Part shown: positions 22,999-35,750 of the stretch, piece by piece
How positions within the stretch are numbered: the stretch's first letter is position 1
Layout of the letters: every line of letters begins with the position of its first letter
NCBI GenBank assembly: GCA_037576195.1
Contig: CM075104.1
Coordinates: forward strand, 15,206,211 to 15,270,210
Source of the DNA: Phytoseiulus persimilis
Lineage: Eukaryota; Arthropoda; Arachnida; Mesostigmata; Phytoseiidae
Direction: 5' to 3'
DNA: 64,000 bases
The notes under the pieces: generated by a model
Database searches by the model: none
Told to the model about the DNA's origin: nothing
Seen by the model: only the letters and a program-made list of their open reading frames with translations
Position numbers and translations under genes: made by a program

Positions 22999-25550
22999 AC
23001 ACGGCGGAGAGAAGGGATTTATCAGAGGGAAAACTAGTTCGAACAAAAAAAATAAGAGGAGAAAACAGCATCACATGGACCAGGAATTGTGCCGTGCCGA
23101 CGCCCCTGTGATTAACTGTACATAGCAACTCATAGAGACGCTCAGGAGCCTCTTGGGTCAATCTGTGCTCGCATCACGTTGACAACCTCTATCGAGATGG
23201 ACGTTGCCTCTAAACTTCTGCTATCTCATTCGACTTCTCCTCCCCTTACCTTCCCGGCTCCTCCCGTTGTGCTCTTGCTCATTGGATCCGTAGGAGATGG
23301 GTTCTCCGGAGGGAGCTCGGTTCCGGGAACGACGGAGAAGCCGGCAAAAGTGATCCGCCCTCGACAGCCAGGTTTTTCTTTGTACGCTTCATTTGTTGGC
23401 TTCGATGCGATGCCCATCCACCCCCCCCCCCTCAAACCACACAACCCTGAGGAGATGCTCTGTCTCACTGCTCAGCTATCGTTTCCTCTGAGATTCTCAT
23501 ATCCAACATCGTCGCTCAGCTCCGACGTTTCCGTTCATGTATATAAGAAGAAGAAGAATGCTTTCGGATTCCACCGAGGGTGCGAACGACTGTATAGTTC
23601 ACACGTAGTCGAGGTGTGTCTTCGAGTCACACTCGAGCGCTATGAGAAGAAGCAGCGCGATGTCTTAAATTATTGTGGAAGAAGGCTCGGCTGCAATCCT
23701 GGAGAAATTGCGCGGGTGACGGTTGAGAGGTAGTATGGAAGGAGCTCAACGAAAAACGAACGTGATCGATAAGCTAGAGTTGCGATCATGGCCGGAGTTC
23801 GAACGCGAATTCTTCGGATTTCCGAGATTGTGTATAGAGTCGGCCCATCAATGAGCATCCCCAGTAAGCGAACGGAGATATTTTTCGATCCAAGATTTCG
23901 GTTGAGCGGTTTTTATCCTAACTCCTTTCTCGAACCTGGTGACTCGCTTTGCAACTGTCGCCACTTCTATGACGTCACATCTGGCTCGAACTTGCGAAAC
24001 CGCTCGAGGGGAGCAGACACCAAGTTTGGTGCCACACTCGGGGATTTTCGAAAGACGAGACAAAACAATGGAATTCTAAAATTGTGGTCCGTGACAGATT
24101 CACGGGAACCAGTGAGTCGATTCGACGGAAATTTCCAATCTCCTATCACCGAGAATCCCAAAACTCCGCTTCCTCAAATAATGCCATACAGGTTTGGCGT
24201 GTATTCAATGCACGTGGACGTCAGTGGCAAAGCAATGAAAACAAGGGAGGAGGTGACGAATCTATTAGGTAACTTGTAATACAACGGAAATAAGAACCAC
24301 CGCTGGAATCACGATACGTTTCTCTGTTGCGGAGGCAGGAACTGAACGGAAAAGATGTATATTTGCAGAAAAAAAAAATCCATGAATCGTAAACTATAGT
24401 GTTTTCTTTCCGAAAGATCTCATTTCGATCGTATCTTCCTAGTGGACGCCCTCGATCTCGGTAAATATATTAAACTCATTTATTTTTCGGCGCAATTTCG
24501 ATTACAAGAGTTTCCAAAACTTGATATTGAATTATTACGATTCATTTTTATCACCAGTGTTCGTTATTGTATCTATCATCGAGACTCAATTTTCATTATT
24601 GTCATCGGAGTGATCAGAAGGCTGACCTAGAAATATTATCGGTACAGTTTGAATAATGTTGATGATATATTCTTCCTGATCGTAATGATGGATGATCACT
24701 CCTGTCACGGCATAAGGTGATTCGAATCTTCTCCGTCTTTAACCGCGGAAACCGTGGAGTAGATTTCGGTCATTCCATGCGTCGCAGGGTTCCTCTCATA
24801 CACAAGAGAGCTGTAACTCCATAAACATTTCTAGCGAGCCGGGGCTCCGGTACAACTTCCAAGGTCAACTCACGCGCTGTCACTCATTATGAAATGCGCG
24901 AATCACGAGGTACGAGAGGGTCCGAAATTGGGTTTGACCTTGTGACGGTAGAAGATAATCTGGGCTGAGATTCGAACAAAGAATTCCCGGGGAAACTTGG
25001 GAACCGGACGCTTGGCCGGAACATGAGGACATGGAGTCGAGTCGGCAATAGATAGGGCCAGATTCGAAAACATTCATGCGGTGGAGTCGTATGCACGACG
25101 CGATGACTGATAAGGTAGGTAATCGTCGAAAAACATTCTTGCGTGGAGGCGTATCGCATTCCAACCTGGGGCAGTGAACAGCAGCCGCTGTTGTGTTCAT
25201 TGTGGGAGAGGCAAAATACAAAAGCTGCCGGTGACAAGTGTCAAACACGGGTCTGGTCAGGGGAACAATTTTCTTCTCCTGTTCCCTTCGCTGTCTACAT
25301 ATTTGAGGTTTTCTTCTCTGATCTGGGTGTGCCCCATCCCGATGGGCTCCCATGATATCTGAGGATACAGCCACAGTCCCATCCGGAGCATAACGTGTAC
25401 CAAAATATGTATTCACGGTTCGGTGCTTAGAGCTATCGGAGGTCGGCTCTCCTCGCTCCCCTCCGGGCCCTCTAGACTTCTGGCGTGCCTAGAGCTCACT
25501 TGCGTGCATGCACGCGAGCTATGTACGCTGAACGAGCCGCTCACCGTAAT
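22999..25550. other. Space between convergent HECW and Rac-type genes
   Basis: This should contain the two 3' UTRs. A 184-codon open frame at 23,179-23,733 on the plus strand has no recognisable motif and follows directly after the HECW stop, so it is better read as 3' UTR. A notably AT-rich patch at 24,430-24,670 probably marks the transcript ends; on the minus strand it contains AATAAA at 24,484-24,479 and on the plus strand ATTAAA near 24,468. A run of nine C at about 23,430 is a homopolymer. Confidence 0.5.
24479..24484 (-). terminator. Candidate poly(A) signal of the Rac-type gene
   Basis: AATAAA on the minus strand, about 1.07 kb after the stop codon at 25,551, in an AT-rich patch unlike the surroundings. 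It is the first canonical hexamer I noticed downstream. Confidence 0.35.
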
Positions 25551-26335
25551 TTACATGAGTGCGCATTTCTTCGGCTGCCTCTTGTACGGCTCGGGTTTCA
25601 GAACGGCGCGAACAGCTTCTTCGAACACCTGCTTCAAGCCGCGCTGCGTTAAAGCTGAGCACTCAAGGTATTTGACGGCTCGAATTTTCGATGCTAACTT
25701 CTGACACTGATCGCGGCGAATCGGTCCAGGTATTCCCTGCTCCTGCAGCTGTTGCAAGGCATCTCTGTCGTCACGGAGATCGGCTTTGGTGCCCACCAAG
25801 ATGATCGGCGCGTCAGGGCAGTGATGTTTGATCTCGGGCTGCCATTTGCTGAGGACGTTGTCGTAGGACGATGGACTAACAACCGAAAAACACACGAGGA
25901 ACACGTCGGTTTGAGGATAGGACAGCGGACGCAAACGATCATAGTCCTCTTGGCCTGCCGTATCCCATAGACCGAGGGATACAGCTACCCCGTCGCACGT
26001 CATTGCCGCCGAGTAGTTGTCGAACACCGTGGGCACATACTCGCCTGAATAGGAGTGATTCAGTTAAATGGTGTCGTATTGACTGTGTACGGAGGTGTCC
26101 AGAGATCATTCATGTTCCATTCATGAATTGGAAGGCCTGATTGAGTGCGGCATACGGCCCCATTCTTTTGAAAAACAATATGATCATCGGAAGGGACAAA
26201 CATACCGGGGAAGGAGTCGGTGGTGTAGGAGATGAGCATGCACGTTTTCCCCACGGTACCGTCTCCCACGACGACACATTTGATGGGCCGACCGGAAGGA
26301 GCTACGCTGCCTGGGGTTTTGAGTGATGACTGCAT
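25551..26335 (-). CDS. Mtl: Rac-family small GTPase, Mtl/MIG-2 type
   Basis: Two exons on the minus strand: 26335-26206 and 26044-25551; the 161-base intron is GT-AG with matching phase, giving 207 residues. After a 14-residue leader come the P-loop GDGTVGKT (residues 24-31), the switch I/effector segment [18 protein letters not shown] with Gln75 equivalent to Gln61 of Rac1, the base-binding GTKADL, the Rho-insert region and [11 protein letters not shown]. The polybasic tail KRQPKKC ends in the prenylation box CALM. Rac/Mtl proteins switch between GDP and GTP at the plasma membrane and drive actin remodelling, migration and axon guidance. [17 protein letters not shown] and the C-terminal third point to the Mtl/MIG-2 branch rather than Rac1 or Cdc42, but this was judged by eye. 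It is convergent with HECW and divergent from the PITP gene. Confidence 0.93.
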
Positions 26336-29300
26336 CGCTCAACGAGATTCTAGATGAGGTCGTAAGGAGGTGGATTCGCAGAACGCTTCTGCTCGCAACA
26401 CAATTTAGCGGAGGAACTACAGAACTCAAGATGAATGCTCCACAAATGAGCCTCCACTACATCCTCCCACGACTCGTGGAAAACTTCGCGAAAGGTGACA
26501 TTCAGATCAGATGTACGGGTCCATACTGAAAATCGAGACGAAAACTGTTCAGAACAGGACTACTTGTTGAGCCTGAAGGGGGCTGAGACCAGGATTCGGG
26601 TGCAATTCCTCATCTCCGGATGTATCTGTCGACAGCAAGCACACTGAGGCACAGTAAGAACGGAGGGTGAGACTACCCGGAGGAAAATACAAGCAACTGA
26701 TCTGGAAACGAACCAACGAGCGATCGCTCATCTTGATCTTCCGGTATCATCCGAACAAGGAAGCGTTCGATAGACGGTAGCCAAATATACTCGAAGTATC
26801 GATGGAGAAGCGATCCCAGAGATGAGCGCCTCGGTATCCGTCAGAACACAGGAAGACTCACGAATTCAACCTACAAGCGCCGGCCGGTGACAGCTTTTTC
26901 GAAGTCAACTTCGAGAAGCGACGAAAGGTCATTTGTCAACAAGCTGGATACAACCGTCGCCAAAAGAGCCGATGAGGATGCCGAGGAGAAGGACGAAGCG
27001 CTTACTCTGTTCGAGCGATTCTGTATCGGACACGCCCTTTGTTAACGCCAATAATAACGTTAGAGACTACGGGAAAGCTCATAAATCTCGAGCTCGCCGT
27101 GGAAGAGATAACCTGGACGGAAACGTTGAGCATCAATTCTCGCATCCTTTGTCCCAAGAACGCCTACCAAATAAAATAGTACCAGCCGTCAGATATGGAG
27201 AAGCGGAATCCCCAATCGATTCCGGGCTAGAAATAGATGAGAATTTGGATTCACACCCTGAAGAGCGACGTTCACGTGTCGCCAACCATGCCAAGCTAAC
27301 AAGCAGTTGCTGCCCTGTGACCCGACGGCTTGGAGTAAATTTAGAATAATCCGGGTACCATGTGCTAGCGCAGGCAGAGGGTGGACCCCAGCCAATTCGA
27401 TTCTGGAGAGAAATTCTGATTAGGCGTCAATCACGATAAGGAACTGTCGTCGCGTTGTGGGCTTCTTCCGAATGCGTCTGCCCAAGAACATTGCGTGCCG
27501 CTCCAGGCTCGTAAACCATCGGTGCTCTGACCGTCAGACAGCGCTGCCCAATGATCTCTGTAGCAGTTCCGATCAGATGAGGAATTTCACCACTCCGTGG
27601 AAGATCCTGAGGATTGTGTGAACTTGAAGTTTCAAGAATAGCTGAGAAAGCATTTCCAACTTCTGAACTCCTCCGCGCCGTGTGGTCAAGCGAACAGATT
27701 CCAGCACCGTGCTCATCATCTGTGTTTCACTATCGTCGGCTATAACGGACATGGGTAGTTCTCAACGAGCAGCACCAACACGATAGACCTAGTGTCACTT
27801 TTTGTGTCAGAGATCAATCAGACCCAGGGAGAATGAGGGAGAACTTGAACTTAGGAGTCGAATATAGACGAGAGTGTTCTCGTTGTCAACATTTCAGGAG
27901 GGAATAATCTCCCGAACTGGTGCCCAGCTTTAGATTATTCGCTCTGACAACCAGCCTCGTTGAACAAGGGACAGCGAGAAGTCCCCGGAGGCGGAGAACA
28001 TCGAGGCAAGCGAGTCGAAATCATGGCAACGCTCCATTCTAGCCCACGGTTGGCTCTGATTGGAACATTGAATTGCCGCTCGGAACATTGAATCGCTGTC
28101 CATTTTTGGGCTGTTCAAAACCAGAGCACCGCGACAAATCCGTCAAAAAGACGAATCTGACTCGTTGAAATGCCACTCAACGTTTCTCTTGTAGATGTGA
28201 CTCACTGGTTTGGACGGGTTGGATGCCGGTTGAGCGGCTCAAGACTTTCAATGCGCTGGTGATTTACCGGATCAGCCCTATCTTCTATCACGAAGTTGCG
28301 TTGATATATGAAAACTCACCCGGAGTGTCAAACTGCCGGAACGCGCCCGAGTGCGATCTATATCCGATGCCGTCACTATGAGTCCCGCAATTTGTATCCT
28401 GATTGTGGCGGTGCTTCTGTCGCTGGCCCTTCTACTACTGCGGCTGTTATAAACACAGACAGTGTTATTCGCTCAATGGCCGCAGCGGCCAGCCGACTAA
28501 ATAACACAAAACCAAGCGGCAGTGATGGCAGCCAGCGGCGGCCTCCTCTTCTCCGTTGCCTGTCGTCGTCGTCCACCGCTGCCGCCGTCGTCGTCGTGGT
28601 CGCCTACGAGAGCGAGGGAGCGAGCGAACCGCTCAGCGAGAAGAGTCAGAGAGGAAGAAAGGATAGGAGTCGCGGGGTGAGCTAAATGCTGCGCCTGCTG
28701 GCACGGTCTTCCGCCGCTGTCTCTCGGTAATCGTCGTCGATGGTCTGTTGGTTTCTCTCTTCGTAAATAAACAGGACACTGCCGGAGCAGACGACACTGT
28801 ACGAAATCCGGGAAGTTCCATTAGGCCCCTCCCCTCTCGACGAGAGTGAGGAGGGTGGCCCGGTCTCCGTGGCGTCGTGAGAGAGAGCTTGATCTCCTCC
28901 CGTACGTACTGCGGACGGAGCGAATTGACAGGTGCGGCGGAGAAAAACTGTGGCGGAAGTTTTCGAAAATAACGCAGCATTGGCTCAGCTCGGCGCTAAC
29001 GGTACCCAACGGATTTAAAGAGAGCGTTTCGAGCTCAAAAACGCACGTCCAAGACGGCATTCGTGTGGGGGAAACGTGAACCGTTCAGAGCTTCAGCGTT
29101 TTGATTGCCTCAAAGACTCGCGACTCGAAGATTCGAGATTTTCCAGCTGCTTCGAGCTCGTAGTAGAGCTGGGATGTTCAGTCGGATATGGAACTTGAAG
29201 TTTGGGTCGTGTATTGGAAAGTTCCTTCCTGCACTCAAATCGATTGAATATTTGACGGCGGCCGTGCGCTTATGACTGGATTCACCGACGCGGGGTGGGT

Positions 29301-29782
29301 GAGCGCCACGAAAGAAACCACTTGAGAGGGAAAGGGAAACCGCAACGCCATGTTGTTCGAAGCAGACCAACGCTCGCCCGCGTAGCAGACGCCCATTGAG
29401 TCATAACATTTCGTCAGAGGTTCCAAGTGTCAGCCTGCTGCAGCAGCACACGGAGCAGAATTGGTCGTTTGTCCAGTCTGCGGCCACAAAACACGTTTGG
29501 AGTTGAAACTCGGCTTCAGTCACAGAGAGCGAGCCCAGCTGAGTGCTTTCTTCCTAACCCGATCGGAAGACCAAGTTCACTAGTCTAGAATAGCAGGAGA
29601 AACTCGATTGTGTGGTGTCCTTTTCTGAGTGTGTTCGGTGTGAGTGTGAGACCTCTCCATAGGACAACGACTATACTTATAGGACGGAGCTCGCCCTTCT
29701 ACAAACTACAGCTCCACGAACATCACCAGCGACGTCCCAAAGAACTCCAAGTCGAACAGGAGGACAGCGACAACGATCCAAA
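26336..29782. other. Divergent spacer between Mtl-like and PITP genes
   Basis: Both neighbours start here and point away from each other, so the spacer should hold both promoters and 5' UTRs. A GC-rich, GCC/GTC-repeat stretch at about 28,420-28,700 opens long low-complexity frames on both strands and looks like promoter or 5' UTR sequence. No protein is recognised; the 138-codon frame at 26,933-27,349 has no motif. No TATA box is clear. Confidence 0.45.
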
Positions 29783-30598
29783 ATGCTTATCAAAGAGTAT
29801 CGTGTGACACTTCCTCTCACGGTCGAAGAGTACCAAATTGGCCAACTGTTCAGTGTGGCCGAAGCATCGATGAACGAAACTGGCGGCGGAGAAGGCGTGG
29901 AAGTGCGGAAAAATGAGCCATTTGAGAACGTTCCGCTGCTTGGAGGAAAATACACGAAAGGACAATACACCTACAAAGTTTACCACTTGCAATCGAAGGT
30001 CCCCGCGATCATAAGGAAAATCGCTCCGAAGGGCTCGCTTGAGCTCCATGAAGAGGCGTGGAACGCCTACCCATACTGTAAGACGGTGTTAACCAACCCG
30101 GACTACATGAAGCAGAACTTCTTGATCTCGATCGAAACGATGCACTGCCAAGACGACGGGACTCAGGAAAACGTTCACGAGCTAACACCGGAACAGCTCA
30201 AGTCGCGCGAAGTGGTTCGGATCGACATTGCCGACACTCCGTCGCTCTCGGGCGACTACAAGGAGTCTGAAGATCCCTCCAAGTTCAAGTCAACGAAAAC
30301 AGGTCGCGGTCCCCTCGAACCGGGCAAATGGCAGAAAGAGGCGAAACCGATCATGACAGCGTACAAGCTCGTTCGCTGCGAATTCAAGTGGTTTGGTCTC
30401 CAAACTCTCGTTGAGAGTAACATTCAAAAGACCGAAAAACGTATATTCCATGTATTCCATCGCCAACTGTTCTGTTGGATTGACCGCTGGCACGGCATGA
30501 CGATGCAGGACATTAGGGCCCTCGAAGAAAAAGTCGCCAAAGAACTGGAAGAGCAGAGGAAGGCGGGTCCTGTCAGGGGCGCGAAATTCGACGAGTAA
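29783..30598 (+). CDS. PITPNA: Class I phosphatidylinositol transfer protein (PITP alpha/beta)
   Basis: A single uninterrupted frame of 271 residues (ATG 29783, A at -3, TAA 30596-30598), the family's usual 270-271. It follows PITPNA/PITPNB end to end: [49 protein letters not shown] containing the equivalents of Thr59 and Lys61 that contact the inositol head group, [33 protein letters not shown], then [12 protein letters not shown] and the C-terminal helix rich in Glu and Lys. The soluble protein exchanges phosphatidylinositol for phosphatidylcholine between membranes and supports phosphoinositide signalling. The membrane-insertion loop, WW in vertebrates, reads KWFGLQ here. Orthologues usually have many introns; this copy has none. 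Retrocopy and intron loss are both possible; the intact frame argues for a working gene. Confidence 0.96.
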   Translation: MLIKEYRVTLPLTVEEYQIGQLFSVAEASMNETGGGEGVEVRKNEPFENVPLLGGKYTKGQYTYKVYHLQSKVPAIIRKIAPKGSLELHEEAWNAYPYCKTVLTNPDYMKQNFLISIETMHCQDDGTQENVHELTPEQLKSREVVRIDIADTPSLSGDYKESEDPSKFKSTKTGRGPLEPGKWQKEAKPIMTAYKLVRCEFKWFGLQTLVESNIQKTEKRIFHVFHRQLFCWIDRWHGMTMQDIRALEEKVAKELEEQRKAGPVRGAKFDE

Positions 30599-31683
30599 TT
30601 AGTCAACACATTCAACCAAGCGATGTCCGCATGCGCATCTGCGTGCCCGGCAGTCAATGGATCGATCGGTTGGTCAGTCATCTGTTGGTGGTTCGGCTGC
30701 CAGTACCCCTAGTTTTTTGGTCGATCAGATCGTCCGTCGGGCGCTCTGGCAGCTGGGCGGGCTTAGGCGGCGGGCATGGAAATCAATGGATAGTTGATTG
30801 TCCTGTATGCTCAAATGAGTGTGCAAGAAAATGAAAATTCCTAGTTCTTCGACTTCTTCTCTTCAACTCGAAAAGTTACAACAAATTTACCCATTGTTAG
30901 TTAGCGTGTCAGCGGATGGCGGAGCCGGGGAGAGCTACGCTAGCTTGACTCGGAGGAGACCACAGCGAACCTTCGCCCGTTTCCCAATCTAACTCAAGGC
31001 TTCTACAGGCAAACATTATATTACCGAGTGAAACAAACTGACAACAGCCCTGCGGGGGAAACAAAAGATGTCGAACGTAGGCGAATCCGGTGAGAATTCG
31101 AAAACGCTATCAAAACAAAACTCAACAAATCATCACTATATCAGCTGTAGCAGCAGGGCATCGAGTGACTATGATAGGCATCCAGCGCCTCGGAGCTGTT
31201 GGGCATCCCCGGAAACGGTGGGAGGGCGGTCGCCCCACGGAGATCACCGTGGCGATCGGAAGCAAGAGCCCACTTGCCATAATGCGTGAACCACCTGAAA
31301 AAGTCGGAGGAATATTCATCGGAAACCCAACTCGTTACGGAGATCGTCTATCACTCATCCAGTCAGTCAGCGAGTCAGAAAGTCAGTCAAAGGAGGCTGC
31401 AGTCGGTGCTGACCCAAGCAAGCGGGTGGTTGACGGAATCGCTTACCTGTGATTTGAGTTTTGTTCAATGGGAATGTGAGGTATGAGACGTTGATGACGT
31501 CTTTGACAATAATTATTATTATTTGTATCGTATTCGCGCATAGAGAGCCTGATGTCAGCTGGTTGAGTATCCTTAGACAGAAACGCGATGCCACTGACCC
31601 GAAACCCCAATGTATCAATTTGGTGTGTACAGTGAACGAACGGAAGAAAGCAAGCGAGACGAAAGGGAAACATTATGAGAGGA

Positions 31684-31689
31684 AATAAA
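31684..31689 (+). terminator. Candidate poly(A) signal of the PITP gene
   Basis: AATAAA about 1.09 kb after the PITP stop, with a TTTATT motif directly after it. No earlier AATAAA was noticed in the 3' region, which includes AGTCAGTC-like short repeats near 31,360-31,395. Confidence 0.4.
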
Positions 31690-34600
31690 AGTTTATTTAC
31701 GATTCAAAGCATAGGAACCAAACTGTGAGCGTTCCTTCCCTTGATCAACCGTCTGAAGATGGTTCTTTCAGGCGTTCCAGGAGAGCTCAATCATCCATAA
31801 CTCCCAGGGTTTACCATTCCATGAAAGAGTACGTTGCGATGTCAGTCAGGTGTGCGGGAAGTGTGCCTTGTGCTCGCTCATGATTTTAAGCCACTCAATA
31901 TGACGGAGAGCTGCGACAGCCTGGCAGCGGCTTTAATGAGAGTGGATTCGATGCTGTTTTTTGGACCCGTATGCTGAGCTGCTACCACGTCAAATCACAA
32001 CCGTCATTGCCGTCCACAGCACTGGCCGCCTGAACCTGCAAAGTCAGCCAGTCATGTCACCCTCTAGGGTTGGAGTCCACGCAGAGATATCGCCCTTCCG
32101 TCGAGGTTGGCAATTTTTCATCAACCTATCCGCGGTTCGCTGATGACAATCTCTTGAGAAAGCTATCGGCATCCTCTTATTCTAATCTGGCTGGTGGCTC
32201 TTTCGGGTCGGGCTGCTTCGAACGGTCAGATATCGTGGCGGCGGGCGCGAAACGAAAAAAACAGGCCAACCAACGCACCAAGTCGGCCAGCTCAGAACAT
32301 CGCGGAATTCGAGGCCGGTCGCCAGTAAAGGCAAGAGTGACTCTTTCGCTCTCCCGGAACAACTCGACTGAATTACAATCAGGAATCCTCGCTTCATCCA
32401 TCGAGATCGCGCTCCTCCAAATGCGTTTCGGCCGCTCAAGGATTCACCCCGACCCGATCGAACCCCAAGAAGCTCGCTGCGATTCCTGGATTATTTTTGC
32501 TAGAGTTTGTGTTCTAAAACTTGTAGGGCCAGTGGAAATCCTCATCCCTGGGGAGCGCGTTCCCAGATGCTGAATGATTCCGAGGGCGCTGGATTCCGCG
32601 GCGGCTTCGCTCCAGATAGCCCTCGAATTCGAAAACCATGTTCCCAACAGCGGTCACGGAGTGATCTCGTTCCAAACTCCACAATTTCATTCCGAGTAAA
32701 GTAATCCGTCGATCCTCTCCAACAATAGTCGTCGAGAAGGACAACAAAGGTGATGGAAATTTCGACACCGGTCCATCTGTGGAATTGGGGTCGTGCCTCA
32801 AGCCATGCAGCCAGCTAACGTCGGGCCCTTGAATCGATGCCGCCATGCGGCATCATAATTGAACACCAGAATCTCCGTTCCAGGGCACCCCTGACGAATC
32901 GCTCGATCGAAACTGCCACAGTTTCACGGTCGTGGCCCGGAATATTCGTACCGCCGAGGACACAAGCTCGAAGGACTTTATGTTTCAGCCTGGAAGCTGT
33001 CGATGGCCCCCTGACCGCATCCCCAACTCCGGACTTGGCAGCGTTGATTATTCAAGGAGCGAAATAAAGTCGATCGATTGCTCATCGCAGCTGAGGTGAA
33101 TCATCCCGCTCCGAACGCGCCCGTCCCGTATCTCTGACCGGATTCATTGTCGTCCTCTTCATGTTTCTCCGTATCGCCGATCGCAAAGCCGAGTCGACCT
33201 TGAAAACTCAATCTGATGCCAAATCGCAGGATATCGTCGATCGCCCTTTGGTCGCTTAACCCGCTTGTCGGAATCGGCTCGAAGTGTGGAGCATCTAGAG
33301 CCCCGGGAAGTGGTTTAGCGATTTCAAAGAGTCGACGGGTCCTGTTGCCATACCAAACCAAGTTTTGTTGCACCCGACGAGGGATAGGAGTGTCACGATG
33401 GGGAGGCTGTAGAAGTAACGATAGGTATCGGGCGACAAACTTGAGAATGGAGCGCGGAAACTTGTGTGCTCGAGAATCTGACACTGTCTATTCAGCTTTA
33501 TGCTGAGCGTGATCCGATTTTTCCTCCTGAGGCTGACGTGACATTTTCTCCTCGGGAGCTCAGGCGATCCTCGGTAGCCGCTCCCGCGACTCTCTCCGTA
33601 AAACTGTGTGACAGCTTGAGGATCTTGCGCGAGACCCCGTACGCACTCTGGAGAAAACCACCTGCGCAGTATGAGCTCAACTCAATAGAGGGTTGAGAGT
33701 GCGAGATAACCTGTGAAGCTCAAAACAGGAAGGAGGGGCTGCGAGGGTTCGATTCAAGACACTAGGTCGATTCCGAAACTGCAGGCTCTCGATGAATCCC
33801 CCGAAGTATCTCTCTACGAGTCCAGTGAAGACCTCGCCGAGATGGGTGTATCCCCCTCCCGGGACGGAGAGCTCTGTGAATTTCCAACATCAACGATTCT
33901 TACAGATTTTCCCAGCCCGTATGGATGAAACGAGAGACCAAGATATTGTCCTGAGGCAGGGGTTGCTCTCAGGAACGGCTGCTACGGTCGGGAACATTCC
34001 TGAATCTGGAAGAGTATTTCCAGTTTCTCCACAGGAGCAGCTACTTTCAATAATATAGATGCAGCTTTCAGACCGGCTAGGGTTCGAACGTTGAAGACAA
34101 GAAGAGAAGGGCCGATGCGGCAGAATGAAAGCCCCAGAGGAATCCTGTAGGGTAAGTTCAGCGAAAAAGAAGCCTCAATAACAAAATCCTAGGCTTCTCC
34201 ATCCTCTTATCTCATGCGGCTGTCTGTATGGCGGACATGGATGAGGTCGACCCGTCTGCGGAAGTCTCGTCATCGTTCGTTCGAATTGTGACCGGCATCG
34301 ACCGACATCGAAACCTCTAGTCTGATCCCGCGGGTCGGCTGCATCAGTCAAGCTTCTCGTCCTAGGAGCGACCTGTGTGGAAGCTAAGGCTCCGCTCAAC
34401 GAAACCACACACTTACGCAGCTGGATTTCGGGGCCCCCTAGGGCTTCTATTGTGTTCAGCTCTCATGCAGCGACTACCGCTCATGGCTCTCGACGCCGCA
34501 CCGTTGGTACTGCAAGTGACTAACGTTGCTGCGCTCGTAAGCGGTTCCTGAGAGTCGCGAAAATGCCAAGCTGCTTAGTGGCTCTCGGAAGCCGAAAGCT

Positions 34601-35750
34601 GCTGAATTAGTTTACAGTTAGTGGTCGCCAAACTGGCTCGTGTATACATCCCTAGTGTAGCGAATCGGACAAACGGGAAGCATCCCATCCTCAGGGCCAT
34701 TCCCTATAGATTCCCATCTCTGTTCGAGTTCCGAGCATCAAGCGTTGAAACCTGGCGGGTCCTCTTTCCAAATCATCGAAGTGGGACAGGCAATTCCCAC
34801 GATTGAAGTACCTTCTCCTCGGCGAGATATTTTATCCGTTTCGCTTCCATGGAGGCGTTTGAGGTGGGGACAGCTGAAACGAAATCGATGAACGGCTCAC
34901 CGCACGCCATCCGAGCTGCGACGATCCTTCAGCGCGGCGGGCTTGCATATTTGTCTAGCCCGAGTCTGTTTGCCCAGATCCCGTCGTGTTCAAAATGAGT
35001 CGCCCCAGTGTCGTCATTGGAGCGGCCATCACGCGCTTCTACCGCCGCGCCGCGCTGATCCCTATTTGTTCTGGTGCTGTTGCATCATGATCCTCTCCCG
35101 CTGTGAAGAGGCTATTTCACTCTCTTTCCGGAATATTAACGCGACTACGTATGCAGGCTTTGCGAAAATGCTCTCCATGACGTCTACTCCAAGAGCATGA
35201 ACGTTTCCGAGTTTGAGAGTCTGCGGAAGCCCGATAATGCCAGTAGCGCCTCTTACGTTCTGAGGCGGACTCTGCGACCTTGGTAGTCGCGATAAAGGCG
35301 TTATTTGCTGAGCTTCAGAGCATCCATTCCATCAGCTGAAGGGCGGCAAACGAGGAGGCTCCCAAGGTCGTCATAGCAAGTCCGAAGCCACGGTTAGATG
35401 GCCAAACGAACGCACGGGCTCAAACCCCTAGGTCCGTCCGAGACGATCGATCCACGGATCCAACAAAATGTCATGCTAGCATTCCAGAGGTCCGCTCGAG
35501 CGTTTGATGGACCCCCTTCCCCTCGACAGAGATACCCGAGCTGTTCGAGATATCAAGGTCTGGCTTTCTTGTTCATCGGGATTTTCATCGAGATACGATC
35601 CCTCCAGGACCACAAACTAATATTTTCATCTGAAATGAATTGCGAGCTGGTTTTGACAAGCCCGTATCTCCGTCGCTCCGGTGATGTTTGTTCCGACGCG
35701 AGGTCATCTCAGTCGAATCGATGTTCCCTTCCTGGGTGCGCCACAATTGA
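31690..35750. other. Gene-poor stretch, nothing recognised
   Basis: Only overlapping frames of up to about 167 codons (32,070-32,573 on plus, 33,101-33,484 on minus), none with a family motif, clear splice architecture or consistent codon pattern. I see no RNA gene. Confidence 0.45.

Noticed and set aside
23179-23733. 184-codon plus-strand open frame after the HECW stop
   Set aside because: No motif, no splice partners; position and composition suit a 3' UTR.
26933-28685. Plus-strand frames of 138 and 125 codons between the Rac-type and PITP genes
   Set aside because: No domain; the second is driven by GCC/GTC repeats in a GC-rich promoter-like tract.
32070-32573. 167-codon plus-strand frame in the gene-poor stretch
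   Set aside because: Overlaps minus-strand frames, lacks any motif or neighbouring exon; within chance expectation for 64 kb.
33101-33484. 127-codon minus-strand frame ending in an acidic, Gly-rich stretch
   Set aside because: Somewhat protein-like but isolated, no homology and no exons to join.
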